64,000 nt of DNA, taken from contig NZ_BMCH01000004.1 of assembly GCF_014635085.1 (NCBI RefSeq), forward strand, positions 234,269-298,268, in the 5' to 3' direction. Positions 1 to 7,230 of this stretch are shown piece after piece. Origin of the DNA: Asaia siamensis. Lineage in GTDB: Bacteria > Pseudomonadota > Alphaproteobacteria > Acetobacterales > Acetobacteraceae. Position numbers and translations under genes: made by a program. Position 1 is the first letter of the stretch. Every line of letters starts with the position of its first letter. The notes beneath the pieces are model-generated. The model was not told where the DNA came from, made no database searches, and worked only from the letters and a program-made list of their open reading frames with translations.

Positions 1-965
1 CCTCACCGGGCTCTATGATTGGGCAGGCGGTCAATGGCGCGCTTGCGGCATCGAAGCAGGAAAACGGTGTGCTCGGGGTGCTTGGCGGCCTTCAGACGGC
101 GGTGGGTGAGGCAGGAGCCTATCCGAGTGGCGCGTGGAAGAACGACATCATCGGCGTGCAGGCGAGTGTGGGTTTCTCGACCAGCAAGACGGCCTCCAGT
201 CAGAGCCAGACGACACTGCAGGGCTCGTCTGCCAGCGCAGGCGGCACGCTTGCCATGGTGGCGCGTGGTGACAATGCTGCGGATGCGCAGAACGGTGCGA
301 TCAGTGTCACGGCGGGTCAGCTATCGGGCAAGGATGTGGTGCTGGCTGCCAGCAAGGACATCATGCTGCAATTGGGCGTCGAGAAAGGCGAGACGGAAGG
401 ATCGAGCAGTTCCTTTGGCATCTCGGTCGGGGTGCGTGGCAGTGTCGGCATGAAAGGCACGGGTGCCAGCGTGTCGGCGTCAGCGGGTGGTTCGACGCAG
501 CACAGCCAGTCTGACAGCACGATACATGTTGTGACGACAGTGACTGGCATGAACAGTGTCACCATAGTCACGCCGGGCACGACGACGCTTGATGGGGCTT
601 TGGTCTCTGGCGGTCATATCGGTGTGCAGACGGGTAATCTGGTCATCAAGAGCCCGCAGGACGAGGCGCATTACAAGAGCAACGCGACATCGGGCGGGGC
701 AAGTATCACGGTTCTCATACCGGGAGCGGGGCTTGGCCCTGCGGACGGTGGCGCGAGCATGGCGCACACGTCGATCACGGACGAATACCGTTCGACCGGA
801 AAGGACCAGTCGGGCCTTTATGCGGGTGACGACGGTCTTGATGTCGAGGTGTCCGGCAACACGCATCTGACCGGCGGCGTAATCAGCAGCACGGCTGAGG
901 CGGCGCGCAACCATTTCAGCACAGGCAGCCTGACGGCGGAGAGCCCGGAGAACATTTCGCGCTGA
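1..965 (+). CDS. Hemagglutinin/CdiA-type large exoprotein, internal part (5' truncated by window, ends at in-frame TGA)
   Basis: The reading frame is open from the window edge (codons start at base 3), so the gene begins upstream. The 300-odd residues seen are rich in Gly, Ser, Thr and Ala, with repeats of the kind 'T-A-G-Q-L-S-G-K-D-V-V-L-A-A-S-K-D' and 'G-T-T-T-L-D-G-A-L-V-S-G', as in the beta-helical hemagglutinin repeats of two-partner-secreted CdiA/FhaB exoproteins. The frame stops at TGA 963-965, but the same frame reopens at once and continues as hemagglutinin-like sequence to 2303. The stop is therefore a nonsense interruption of one gene, not a natural end. This may be a pseudogene, a sequencing error or a readthrough site. 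Confidence 0.75.
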   Translation, partial: SPGSMIGQAVNGALAASKQENGVLGVLGGLQTAVGEAGAYPSGAWKNDIIGVQASVGFSTSKTASSQSQTTLQGSSASAGGTLAMVARGDNAADAQNGAISVTAGQLSGKDVVLAASKDIMLQLGVEKGETEGSSSSFGISVGVRGSVGMKGTGASVSASAGGSTQHSQSDSTIHVVTTVTGMNSVTIVTPGTTTLDGALVSGGHIGVQTGNLVIKSPQDEAHYKSNATSGGASITVLIPGAGLGPADGGASMAHTSITDEYRSTGKDQSGLYAGDDGLDVEVSGNTHLTGGVISSTAEAARNHFSTGSLTAESPENISR

Positions 966-1022
966 AGCGGCACGAGCGTCTCGGCAGGAGACGGATATTC
1001 GAAAGACGAGGCGCCGGAAGAT

Positions 1023-2303
1023 GTGCTCAAGACGGGCACGTTTGCGGTGGGCCATGAGGACCACAGCGAGAGCAGCGTCACGCAATCGGTCATCACAGGT
1101 AATATCGATGTGCAGAGCGGCAGCACGACGGGGCATTACAGCACCGATCTTGCTGGCGCGAATGGACATCTGGATAATGATTTTGACGCTAAGAAGCTGA
1201 ACACGACGCTTCAGATCCAGACTGCAGGCCAGACGCTAGCAGAAAGCGCAGTCGAAATCGGCGCCGCCGCTTACGACAAATATCAGGCAGATCAGGCTTC
1301 GGCTGCGGTGCATAAAAGCATTGCGGATACCAAAGCAGCGCAGGCTAATTCTGCTGTCGCAGCGAAACGGGGCCAAGACGGAAACGCGAATACGTCATCC
1401 GGAAATGCCGGATCCAGCCTCTCGGGTGATCAAACTCTGACGGGCGAACATTACTATGCCCATGGGCTCGCCTCTTATGATCTCACAGACCCCGATCAGA
1501 GTGGCACACGGACAGACGGTCAGAAGATTAGCGCCTATAGTGATAATCATGGCAATGACACTCTTACAGTTACTGCCCCCCGGCATCACATGGCTCCTGG
1601 CCTTGATTTCCGCTACGGCATAACCGCCTCAGAAGTTGGTAACGCACTACTAACTGGTGGCAGTAACCTGCCGACCATTCTTGGTGCGGGATTTGGAACT
1701 GGGCTAGCTGCCAAGCAGTACATGGATGGAGATAAAAAAGAGGCGGCACTTACTCTGGGTTTTGCGGGAGCAACGGTCATTGACGGTTTCAACCCAAAAG
1801 TTCTTTTAGCCCTTTCCCGCCTGAGGAAAATGAGAGAGGCCACGAGAGATGAGGGCGAAGGAGGCGGTGAAACGTCTGGGGAGCGTAAGCCGGACACAGA
1901 TGATAGAGATGAAGAAAACCCACCACCTGACGACGAAAACGACGTTCCGCCGCCTAACAACGAGGGAAAACCATCTTATCCAGAGCCTAGAAACGAGAGA
2001 GATTTGCGAGGAGGTCCGCTCGAAAACGCAATCAAATGGCGAGGTGACGTGCCAACGGAGGGCGGACCCAAAAACGGGACTGTTTATAGAGCGGATAACC
2101 AAGGAAATATCACTGTTTACGCGACATATGATAAGGACGGAATCATCTTGAAAAGAGTTGACGTTAGAGGGAGAGCCCATGCCGGGGTAGAAACCCCGCA
2201 TGTGCTTGAATATGGTAGGAATACTCTGCCAGATGGTTCCATTAAAGCGCAGAAGCCTAAAGGATCAAAGCCCAGAGAAGCAAGAGTGGATGAAATACCT
2301 TGA
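1023..2303 (+). CDS. C-terminal part of CdiA-type exoprotein with type-24-like polymorphic toxin domain
   Basis: This lies in the same frame as the upstream piece; codons 966-1022 also read sensibly (S-G-T-S-V-S-A-G), so it is the continuation past the internal TGA. It starts with hemagglutinin-like sequence, then has an Ala-rich helical stretch, a glycine-rich hydrophobic patch (about residues 205-260) and an Asp/Glu/Pro-rich linker (about 280-320). The last 85 or so residues carry G-T-V-Y-R-A-D, T-Y-D-K-D-G, R-V-D-V-R-G-R-A-H, T-P-H-V and end in A-R-V-D-E-I-P. I recognise this as the pattern of the polymorphic toxin type 24 (Ntox24) family, a predicted RNase. The toxin part would be delivered into competitors. 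Whether it is made here depends on the upstream stop; ATG 1023 may only be a fortuitous start. Confidence 0.7.
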   Translation: MLKTGTFAVGHEDHSESSVTQSVITGNIDVQSGSTTGHYSTDLAGANGHLDNDFDAKKLNTTLQIQTAGQTLAESAVEIGAAAYDKYQADQASAAVHKSIADTKAAQANSAVAAKRGQDGNANTSSGNAGSSLSGDQTLTGEHYYAHGLASYDLTDPDQSGTRTDGQKISAYSDNHGNDTLTVTAPRHHMAPGLDFRYGITASEVGNALLTGGSNLPTILGAGFGTGLAAKQYMDGDKKEAALTLGFAGATVIDGFNPKVLLALSRLRKMREATRDEGEGGGETSGERKPDTDDRDEENPPPDDENDVPPPNNEGKPSYPEPRNERDLRGGPLENAIKWRGDVPTEGGPKNGTVYRADNQGNITVYATYDKDGIILKRVDVRGRAHAGVETPHVLEYGRNTLPDGSIKAQKPKGSKPREARVDEIP

Positions 2304-2773
2304 AAAAAATAGATACAATACCCAACATTAAAGATCCAATCAAATATACCAATTGGCTTGGTCCTTGCATAAATGATTCTGAATCTCCGTTAGTTTTTTA
2401 CATGAGTTATAATTGCAATCCTTCTGACTGCATTGTGTTCTCTAAAGTTCTTTTCCCTGAATTTTTCTTATTAAACGATTATGTATTTGCGCGAGTTGCC
2501 ATTAGTCCAGAAGCTGCAAAAAAAGGAATGGAAGACAGTAAAAATAAAAAATTCGACGAAGAAAGTTTTAACCAAATTTATATATTTGAATTATTTGATG
2601 GAAACAAAATTCGTGTAGATGATGATATTGCTAAAGATATTGGTAAAATAATTGCATTTTCTTGGGATTTGTCCTTGAAAAAAACATTCCCAGACCGAAA
2701 TTTCGTTGTTAATTATATAGATGATGAGAGTAATTATGGACCGATAGTAAATTTCTACGAAATTCGCGGTTAG
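2300..2773 (+). CDS. Probable immunity protein for the adjacent toxin (157 aa)
   Basis: TTG 2300-2302 overlaps the toxin stop TGA 2301-2303, so the two genes are translationally coupled. The protein is 157 residues, acidic, with no signal peptide or membrane segment. It is clearly AT-rich (runs of A and T, codons such as AAA, ATT, TTT) against the GC-rich DNA around it, which is typical of horizontally exchanged immunity genes at the 3' end of polymorphic toxin genes. I do not recognise its family; immunity is inferred from position, size and composition. Its TAG stop (2771-2773) abuts the inverted repeat of a decayed insertion sequence, so the native C-terminus could have been altered by the insertion. 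Confidence 0.65.
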   Translation: MKKIDTIPNIKDPIKYTNWLGPCINDSESPLVFYMSYNCNPSDCIVFSKVLFPEFFLLNDYVFARVAISPEAAKKGMEDSKNKKFDEESFNQIYIFELFDGNKIRVDDDIAKDIGKIIAFSWDLSLKKTFPDRNFVVNYIDDESNYGPIVNFYEIRG

Positions 2774-3761
2774 GTCACGTTGACAAAGATTTATAGGATC
2801 TGAGGACATCGCGTGTATGGTACGCTAAACAACGTCATGTGAGAACATTGTCGTGACGCTGGTTACCGGCGGAGTTCGATTAGCCCCAGTTTGTGCCACA
2901 TCCACGTAAAATCATAGGTGGTTATTGAGTCATCCGGACCGGTTTTTTTGACCCGTTCTGTATATATTGAGTGGTGATCTCACGTTAAGTGGCGTGAGAT
3001 AAGCGAGTCCCGGGGAACAGGTGTCCAGATTCTGAGAGCGGTCACGTTGCTCCATTGGGCGAGAGCCCTGAGGCGATGGATATGCCGGTAAAGAGCGGTG
3101 GTGATGGAGGCGGGTGGGACGAAGAGATTTCGGATGGCTGAAAAGACAGAGACGAAGCGCGGACATCCGCCCGGCGAGCGGAATTTCTGCATAATGCGTT
3201 CGCGTTTTCGCAAGGGAAGATGACTGTTCTGCGCCCTGCTGTTCAGCCCTTAAGCGAGAGATGCCGGATCGCGAGACCAAGTCTGCGTCTTGCTGCTCCA
3301 TAGGATTTCAGCATGTCAGTTATCATGTAACAGGGGCGTACTTCCTACCGTTTCAAAAGCCAGGTTAACAGACGTCTGGCTGCTTTGATGTTCCGGCGGG
3401 TCTGCAGGATCTCATCGAGAATAATGCCCTCATGATCGACAGCCCGCTACAGCCAATGGGGCTTGCCACGGATCGCGATCCGCACCTCGTCCAGACGCCA
3501 GAGATCACCAGGCCGGGCCTTCGTGCGTTGCAGAGAGCGGGCATAGGCCACACCAAATTTCAGGCTCTATCGTCGGATCGTCTCATACGGGACCCCGATC
3601 CCCCGCTCGTGCAGCATCTCTTCCACAAGATGAAAGCTCGGTGGGAAGCGGAAGTATGGCCACACCGCATGCGCTATCAACTCACCCAGAAAACGGTGCT
3701 GTTTGTAGCTCACAGATGACGCTCTCATCATCAGCACTTATTATGCCGCAGTCAACGTGAC
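2774..3761. mobile_element. Decayed IS6-family-like insertion sequence
   Basis: A perfect 11-bp inverted repeat, GTCACGTTGAC at 2774-2784 and its complement at 3751-3761, encloses a degenerate IS6-type transposase on the minus strand. The flanking 8-mers (2766-2773 and 3762-3769) do not match, so no target duplication is visible. About 200 bp between the left repeat and the end of the transposase hold nothing I recognise. The 108 bp between this element and the next one (3762-3869) also hold no recognisable gene. Confidence 0.6.
2980..3731 (-). pseudogene. IS6-family DDE transposase, multiply broken
   Basis: The minus-strand translation gives, in order, S-Y-K-Q-H-R-F, H-A-V-W-P-Y-F-R-F, V-P-Y-E-T-I-R-R, D-L-W-R-L-D-E-V, H-W-L-(stop)-R-A-V-D-H-E-G, T-R-R-N-I-K-A-A-R-R-L-L and then, in another frame, R-K-R-E-R-I-M-Q-K-F-R-S-P-G. 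This is the colinear layout of IS6/IS26-type transposases of about 235 residues. Two conserved tryptophan codons are TAG (near 3568-3570 and 3447-3449), and at least one frameshift and a further stop lie in the C-terminal half. It cannot make a working transposase. Confidence 0.7.
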
Positions 3762-3869
3762 ATCACCGGCGCCGGTTCCTCTGGAGGATGTAAAAAGCCG
3801 GGAGCTGTATTTAGCCATTTCGTACGACACTGGTGCAGCTCAGATGGAGCAGATCAAGAGAGCGTATGA

Positions 3870-4704
3870 CTAGGCTCAGGACCCGTTGATTTTTGAAGGG
3901 AATTTTGATTCAGGCTCCTTGAGGAGACTGAAGATGAGCGATCTGTTTTGGCTGACGGACGAACAAATGGAGCGTCTGCGGCCATTCTTTCCCAAGAGCC
4001 ATGGCAAACCTCGCGTTGATGACCGTCGTGTGCTGAGCGGGATCATTTTTGTGAACCGCAATGGTCTGCGCTGGCGCGATGCGCCGCGGGAATATTGTCC
4101 ACACAAGACGCTGTACAATCGCTGGAAGCGTTGGGGCGACATGGGCATTTTCATGCGGATGATGGATGGCATGTCTGCTACGCAAGCCAAGCTTCAGACG
4201 ATTATGATTGATGCGACGTATCTCAAGGCGCACCGCACGGCTTCGAGCCTGCGGCTGAAAAAGGGGACCCAGGCCGCCTGATCGGACGGACAAAAGGTGG
4301 CATGAATACGAAGCTGCATGCGGTCACCGATCATAACGGACGACCGCTGAGCTTCTTCATGACGGCGGGGCAGATCAGCGATTATACCGGTGCCGCTGCT
4401 CTGCTGGACAGTCTTCCTATGGCACAGTGGATGCTGGCAGACCGAGGTTATGATGCTGACTGGTTTCGGGATGCGTTGGAGGGAAAAGGGATCAAACCCT
4501 GCATTCCAGGACGAAAATCCCGCGGGAAACCCGTCAGATATGACAAACGAAAATACAAAAGACGCAACCGCATCGAGATCATGTTCGGCCGTCTCAAGGG
4601 CTGGCGGCGGGTCGCAACCCGCTACGACAGATGCCCGACCTTCTTCTTCTCAGCCATATGCCTCGCCGCAACCGTCATGTTCTGGCTATGAGTCCTGAGC
4701 CTAG
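3870..4704 (+). mobile_element. IS5-family (IS427-group-like) insertion sequence, apparently complete
   Basis: Perfect 13-bp terminal inverted repeats CTAGGCTCAGGAC at 3870-3882 and, inverted, 4692-4704 flank a two-frame transposase. The outermost CTAG is palindromic and probably includes the TA target duplication. Element length is about 830 bp, normal for the group. The transposase stop lies immediately inside the right repeat. Confidence 0.8.
3934..4691 (+). CDS. IS5-family transposase, two overlapping frames joined by -1 frameshift
   Basis: Frame one runs from ATG 3934 (GAGGAG ribosome-binding site at 3921) to TGA at 4281: W-L-T-D-E-Q-M-E-R-L-R-P-F-F-P, then R-R-V-L-S-G-I and the first DDE aspartate in I-D-A-T-Y-L-K. 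Frame two carries G-R-T-K-G-G-M-N-T-K, D-R-G-Y-D-A-D-W-F and R-N-R-I-E-I-M-F-G-R-L-K, holding the other catalytic residues, and ends at 4691. Slipping back one base at the AAAAAGGGG run (4258-4266) joins them as K-K-G-D-P-G-R-L-I-G-R-T-K. IS427-group elements are known to use two overlapping frames, so programmed -1 frameshifting is more likely than mutation. Confidence 0.8.
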
Positions 4705-4767
4705 GACCAGAACTCGATTACGCCCCAAAGGGACGACCTGTGGCTTTTGGCCACAGGCGTCTGGCCC

Positions 4768-5121
4768 TTAGTTCGGCTTTGCCATGTCGCCTTTCGAATC
4801 ATTGCTCATCGCGTCATGTTCCATCGGGTCGTGTTTCATCGCATTGCCCATTTTGTTCTTCTTTTCCATACCCTCTGACTTCATCATGCTGCCATGCTTG
4901 CTCATGGACTGCTTCGACACCCCGTGGGGCGCCATTTCGTCCTTCGTCATGGCATGCTTCTTCATGCTGTCGGAGGACATGTCACCGTGGGACATGCTGT
5001 CATGGGCCATAGCGCCCTGCGACATCGTCCCATGTGACATGGTGTCCTGAGCGAAGGCAGGGGCTCCCAGCAGCATTGTCGAAGAAAAGGCACAGGCAAG
5101 TGCGAGTGTACGAAAAGACAT
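4768..5121 (-). CDS. Secreted methionine-rich peptide (MXKDX-like; MrpX-type scavenger candidate)
   Basis: The start at ATG 5121 has an AGGA ribosome-binding site; a TTG at 5145 is an alternative. A Sec signal peptide (L-A-L-A-C-A-F, cleavage after A-P-A-F-A) is followed by a mature chain of about 93 residues with 17 methionines, many Ser, Lys, Asp and His, and no cysteine. Repeats resemble M-S-H-G-D and M-x-K-D-x. Annotation pipelines call such proteins 'pentapeptide MXKDX repeat'. In Azospira suillum a Met-rich periplasmic peptide (MrpX) under SigF/NrsF control scavenges hypochlorite together with a methionine sulfoxide reductase. The neighbours here, and an exact SigF-type promoter just upstream, support the same role. 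Confidence 0.75.
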   Translation of the reverse strand: MSFRTLALACAFSSTMLLGAPAFAQDTMSHGTMSQGAMAHDSMSHGDMSSDSMKKHAMTKDEMAPHGVSKQSMSKHGSMMKSEGMEKKNKMGNAMKHDPMEHDAMSNDSKGDMAKPN

Positions 5122-5186
5122 GATTACATTCCTGGATCGGTTCAAAGGATCGGAAAATGGACGCGCCAGCTTCCGATATCTTTTCT

Positions 5187-5212
5187 TTCGCCTCAGCCTT
5201 GCCGCAGGTTAC
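5187..5212 (-). promoter_or_regulatory. SigF-type ECF promoter for the Met-rich peptide gene
   Basis: On the minus strand GTAACC (5212-5207), 16 bases, then CGAA (5190-5187), lying 66 bp before ATG 5121. The pattern GTAACC-N16-CGAA is the one described for Caulobacter-type SigF (ECF16). The same pattern with identical spacing occurs at the other two transcription units of this locus. Confidence 0.75.
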
Positions 5213-5228
5213 ATGCCTGTGTGCTTTT

Positions 5229-5978
5229 TTATGAACCGCCGAACCAGTCATACCCCTGGTCTTCCCAATATCCGCCCGGGAAATGGTTTGTGACCTCGAT
5301 AGAGGCGAGATATTTCGGGTTTTTGTAGCCGAGTTTTGTAGGGATGCGGATCTTCATCGGGGCGCCATAGGCGGGTGGGAGAGGGTTCCCGCCGAAATCC
5401 AGCGCCATGATTGTCTGCGGATGAAGTGCCGTCGCCATATCTATACTCGTGCTGTAATCATCAAAACAGCGGAAATTCACATATCTTGCCCGCAGATCGG
5501 CCCCGACATGTTGCAGGAATACAGAGAGCGGAACCCCGGACCAATCTCCGATAGCGCTCCACCCCTCCACGCAGATATGTCGCGTGATCTGCCTTTTCTG
5601 CGGCAGGGTACGAAACCGGGCGACCGACCAAGGGCTCTTGTCTGAAACAAGCCCGCTCACCTCCAGCCGCCAGGATGAAGTCTCGACGAGCCTTACGTCG
5701 CTCTCGTCATAATAGGCATTGAATGGAAAGGGATGTGTGATGCGTGACGGGTCAAATTCCCTTGCGAGGCGCTGACGGCTGAAAAGAAGCGCCTGCATCC
5801 GGTCGGTGAAACGTGACATCAGGCTGAGTGCGTGTTCCACCGACGCGTTATCGTCCAGTGCGCAGCCTGACAGCAGGGAAAGCCCACCAAGCGAAAGGCT
5901 GCTCCGCAGGAAGAGCCTGCGTTCGAGCTTGCGCAATTCGGGCGCGACACCGGCGCGGTCTATTTTCGGCGGGCTCAT
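5229..5978 (-). CDS. Periplasmic molybdopterin-dependent oxidoreductase, sulfite-oxidase fold (YedY/MsrP-like)
   Basis: 249 residues. The N-terminus has R-R-L-F-L-R-S-S-L-S-L-G-G-L, a twin-arginine-type signal ending near a cysteine at about residue 39. The core holds I-C-V-E-G-W-S at Cys136, the likely molybdenum ligand, followed by G-D-W-S-G-V-P-L, and the C-terminal part has P-T-K-L-G-Y-K-N-P-K, all typical of oxidoreductase molybdopterin-binding domain proteins. It starts inside the stop of the cytochrome b gene (4-bp ATGA overlap), so the two are co-translated and likely form a quinol-linked pair. Methionine sulfoxide is the substrate suggested by the neighbours; the motif is not identical to E. 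coli MsrP, so another S- or N-oxide is possible. Confidence 0.8.
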   Translation of the reverse strand: MSPPKIDRAGVAPELRKLERRLFLRSSLSLGGLSLLSGCALDDNASVEHALSLMSRFTDRMQALLFSRQRLAREFDPSRITHPFPFNAYYDESDVRLVETSSWRLEVSGLVSDKSPWSVARFRTLPQKRQITRHICVEGWSAIGDWSGVPLSVFLQHVGADLRARYVNFRCFDDYSTSIDMATALHPQTIMALDFGGNPLPPAYGAPMKIRIPTKLGYKNPKYLASIEVTNHFPGGYWEDQGYDWFGGS

Positions 5979-6598
5979 GATGCGCTCTCCTTGTCGCTAT
6001 CTGGCATGCGTCGCCCGAACACCATGCCCCACAAGGTGGCAGGCACCATCAGGGCAAGCGCGACATGAAGTAGAAGAAAGCCCACAATCAGGCTCATCAT
6101 GGCAAAATGGATGCACCGGGCAATGTCGTACCCTCCGAACGACCAGGTCAGCCATCCAAGTTGCACGGGTTTCCAGATCGAGAGGCCCGTCGTGACCGTC
6201 AGCACAGCCACCACAAGCACGCCCGTGTAGAGCGCACGTTGCACGGCGTTGTAGTGACCGGCCTTGTGGGAGAGCTTCAGGCGCACGGCCTGCCCTATAT
6301 CCCTCATCACAGATCGCGGTCCTGCAGGGCGCAGGTCATTGCGAAAATGCCCGCTTGCGACGCCATACACGACGTAAACCAGCCCCGCCCCCATCAGCAC
6401 CCACATGGCAGCAAAATGCCAGGCAATGCCGCCGCCAAGCCAGCCTCCAAGAGTGATGGCAGCGGGGAATTCGAAAGGCAGGATAGGGGAGGCGTTGTAG
6501 ATCTGCCAGCCACTACCGATCATGACGAGCATGGCAAGCGCGCCTGCCCAATGGGTGAGGCGTATGATCGGTGCGGGCGCGCGTCGCGATCGTGACAT
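5975..6598 (-). CDS. Cytochrome b (b561 / hydrogenase b-type family) membrane subunit
   Basis: ATG 6598 gives 207 residues. Four hydrophobic helices are visible, with heme-ligand-type histidines in R-L-T-H-W-A-G near the N-terminus, A-W-H-F-A-A in the second helix and I-H-F-A-M and L-L-H-V-A-L near the end, as in diheme b561/Ni-Fe hydrogenase cytochromes. It would pass quinol electrons to the periplasmic molybdoenzyme encoded next. It is not the ferric-reductase-like YedZ/MsrQ type usually paired with MsrP. The frame could be extended upstream to 6778, but that would run over the promoter region, so ATG 6598 is preferred. Confidence 0.8.
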   Translation of the reverse strand: MSRSRRAPAPIIRLTHWAGALAMLVMIGSGWQIYNASPILPFEFPAAITLGGWLGGGIAWHFAAMWVLMGAGLVYVVYGVASGHFRNDLRPAGPRSVMRDIGQAVRLKLSHKAGHYNAVQRALYTGVLVVAVLTVTTGLSIWKPVQLGWLTWSFGGYDIARCIHFAMMSLIVGFLLLHVALALMVPATLWGMVFGRRMPDSDKESAS

Positions 6599-6641
6599 GG
6601 CAGTTCGTTCCCTGAGTCTTCTGGAGGCTGGCAGAGCTTCC

Positions 6642-6667
6642 TTCGTGCGCAGGCCCCTAAAAGTTAC
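6642..6667 (-). promoter_or_regulatory. SigF-type ECF promoter for the cytochrome b-molybdoenzyme operon
   Basis: On the minus strand GTAACT (6667-6662), 16 bases, CGAA (6645-6642), 43 bp before ATG 6598. It is divergent from the msrB promoter at 6701-6726, only 34 bp away. Confidence 0.7.
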
Positions 6668-6700
6668 GGCACGGAACGAAAAAAAACAGTGTGGCTGCCC

Positions 6701-6726
6701 GTAACCTCTGCACGGTGCAGCACGAA
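6701..6726 (+). promoter_or_regulatory. SigF-type ECF promoter for msrB-msrA-sigF-nrsF
   Basis: GTAACC at 6701-6706, 16-bp spacer, CGAA at 6723-6726, 34 bp before the msrB start. No further copy is seen in front of msrA or sigF, and the gene gaps are short, so this probably drives all four genes and makes the sigma factor autoregulated. Confidence 0.75.
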
Positions 6727-6760
6727 GGATGGAGTGAAATTCAGCAAAAGGGCGAAGTTC

Positions 6761-7222
6761 ATGACATCGCGTCGACAATTCTGCCTTGCTTCAGTCTGTC
6801 TGGCTCTGACGGGCCGCGCCTGGGGCGCAGAACCTTATCCCGTGACGCATAGTGCTGCTGAATGGCGGCACCTGCTCACACCGGAGCAATTCGAGATTCT
6901 GCGCGAGGCTGGCACAGAGGCACCCTGGTCCAGCCCGCTCGTGAACGAACACCGACAGGGGCGTTTTGCCTGCGCAGGCTGCGCAACACCGGCATTTGAC
7001 TCACGCAGCAAGTTCGAAAGCGGGACGGGCTGGCCAAGTTTCACGGCAGCGCTGCCCCATGCTGTTCAGGAGCGTGGGGATGACAGTCTTGGCATGGAGC
7101 GCACGGAGGTACGGTGCGCGACATGCGGTGGTCATCTTGGCCATGTCTTTGATGACGGTCCCCAACCGACCGGATTGCGCTACTGCATGAACGGTGCAGC
7201 CTTTACCTTCAGGCCAGTCTGA
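6761..7222 (+). CDS. msrB: Methionine-R-sulfoxide reductase MsrB, exported form
   Basis: Start ATG 6761 gives 153 residues. A short export signal (T-S-R-R-Q-F-C-L-A-S-V-C-L-A-L, Tat- or Sec-like, cleavage near W-G-A) precedes the SelR domain. Zinc ligands are visible as C-A-G-C and C-A-T-C-G-G-H, the fold signature as G-T-G-W-P-S-F and H-V-F-D-D-G, and the catalytic cysteine at about residue 142 in R-Y-C-M-N-G-A-A. It reduces Met-R-sulfoxide, here on periplasmic proteins. It heads an operon with msrA and the sigma/anti-sigma pair. Confidence 0.92.
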   Translation: MTSRRQFCLASVCLALTGRAWGAEPYPVTHSAAEWRHLLTPEQFEILREAGTEAPWSSPLVNEHRQGRFACAGCATPAFDSRSKFESGTGWPSFTAALPHAVQERGDDSLGMERTEVRCATCGGHLGHVFDDGPQPTGLRYCMNGAAFTFRPV

Positions 7223-7230
7223 AAGTTCGC

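Noticed and set aside
2766-3769. Target-site duplication around the IS6-like element
   Set aside because: The flanking 8-mers differ; none could be shown.
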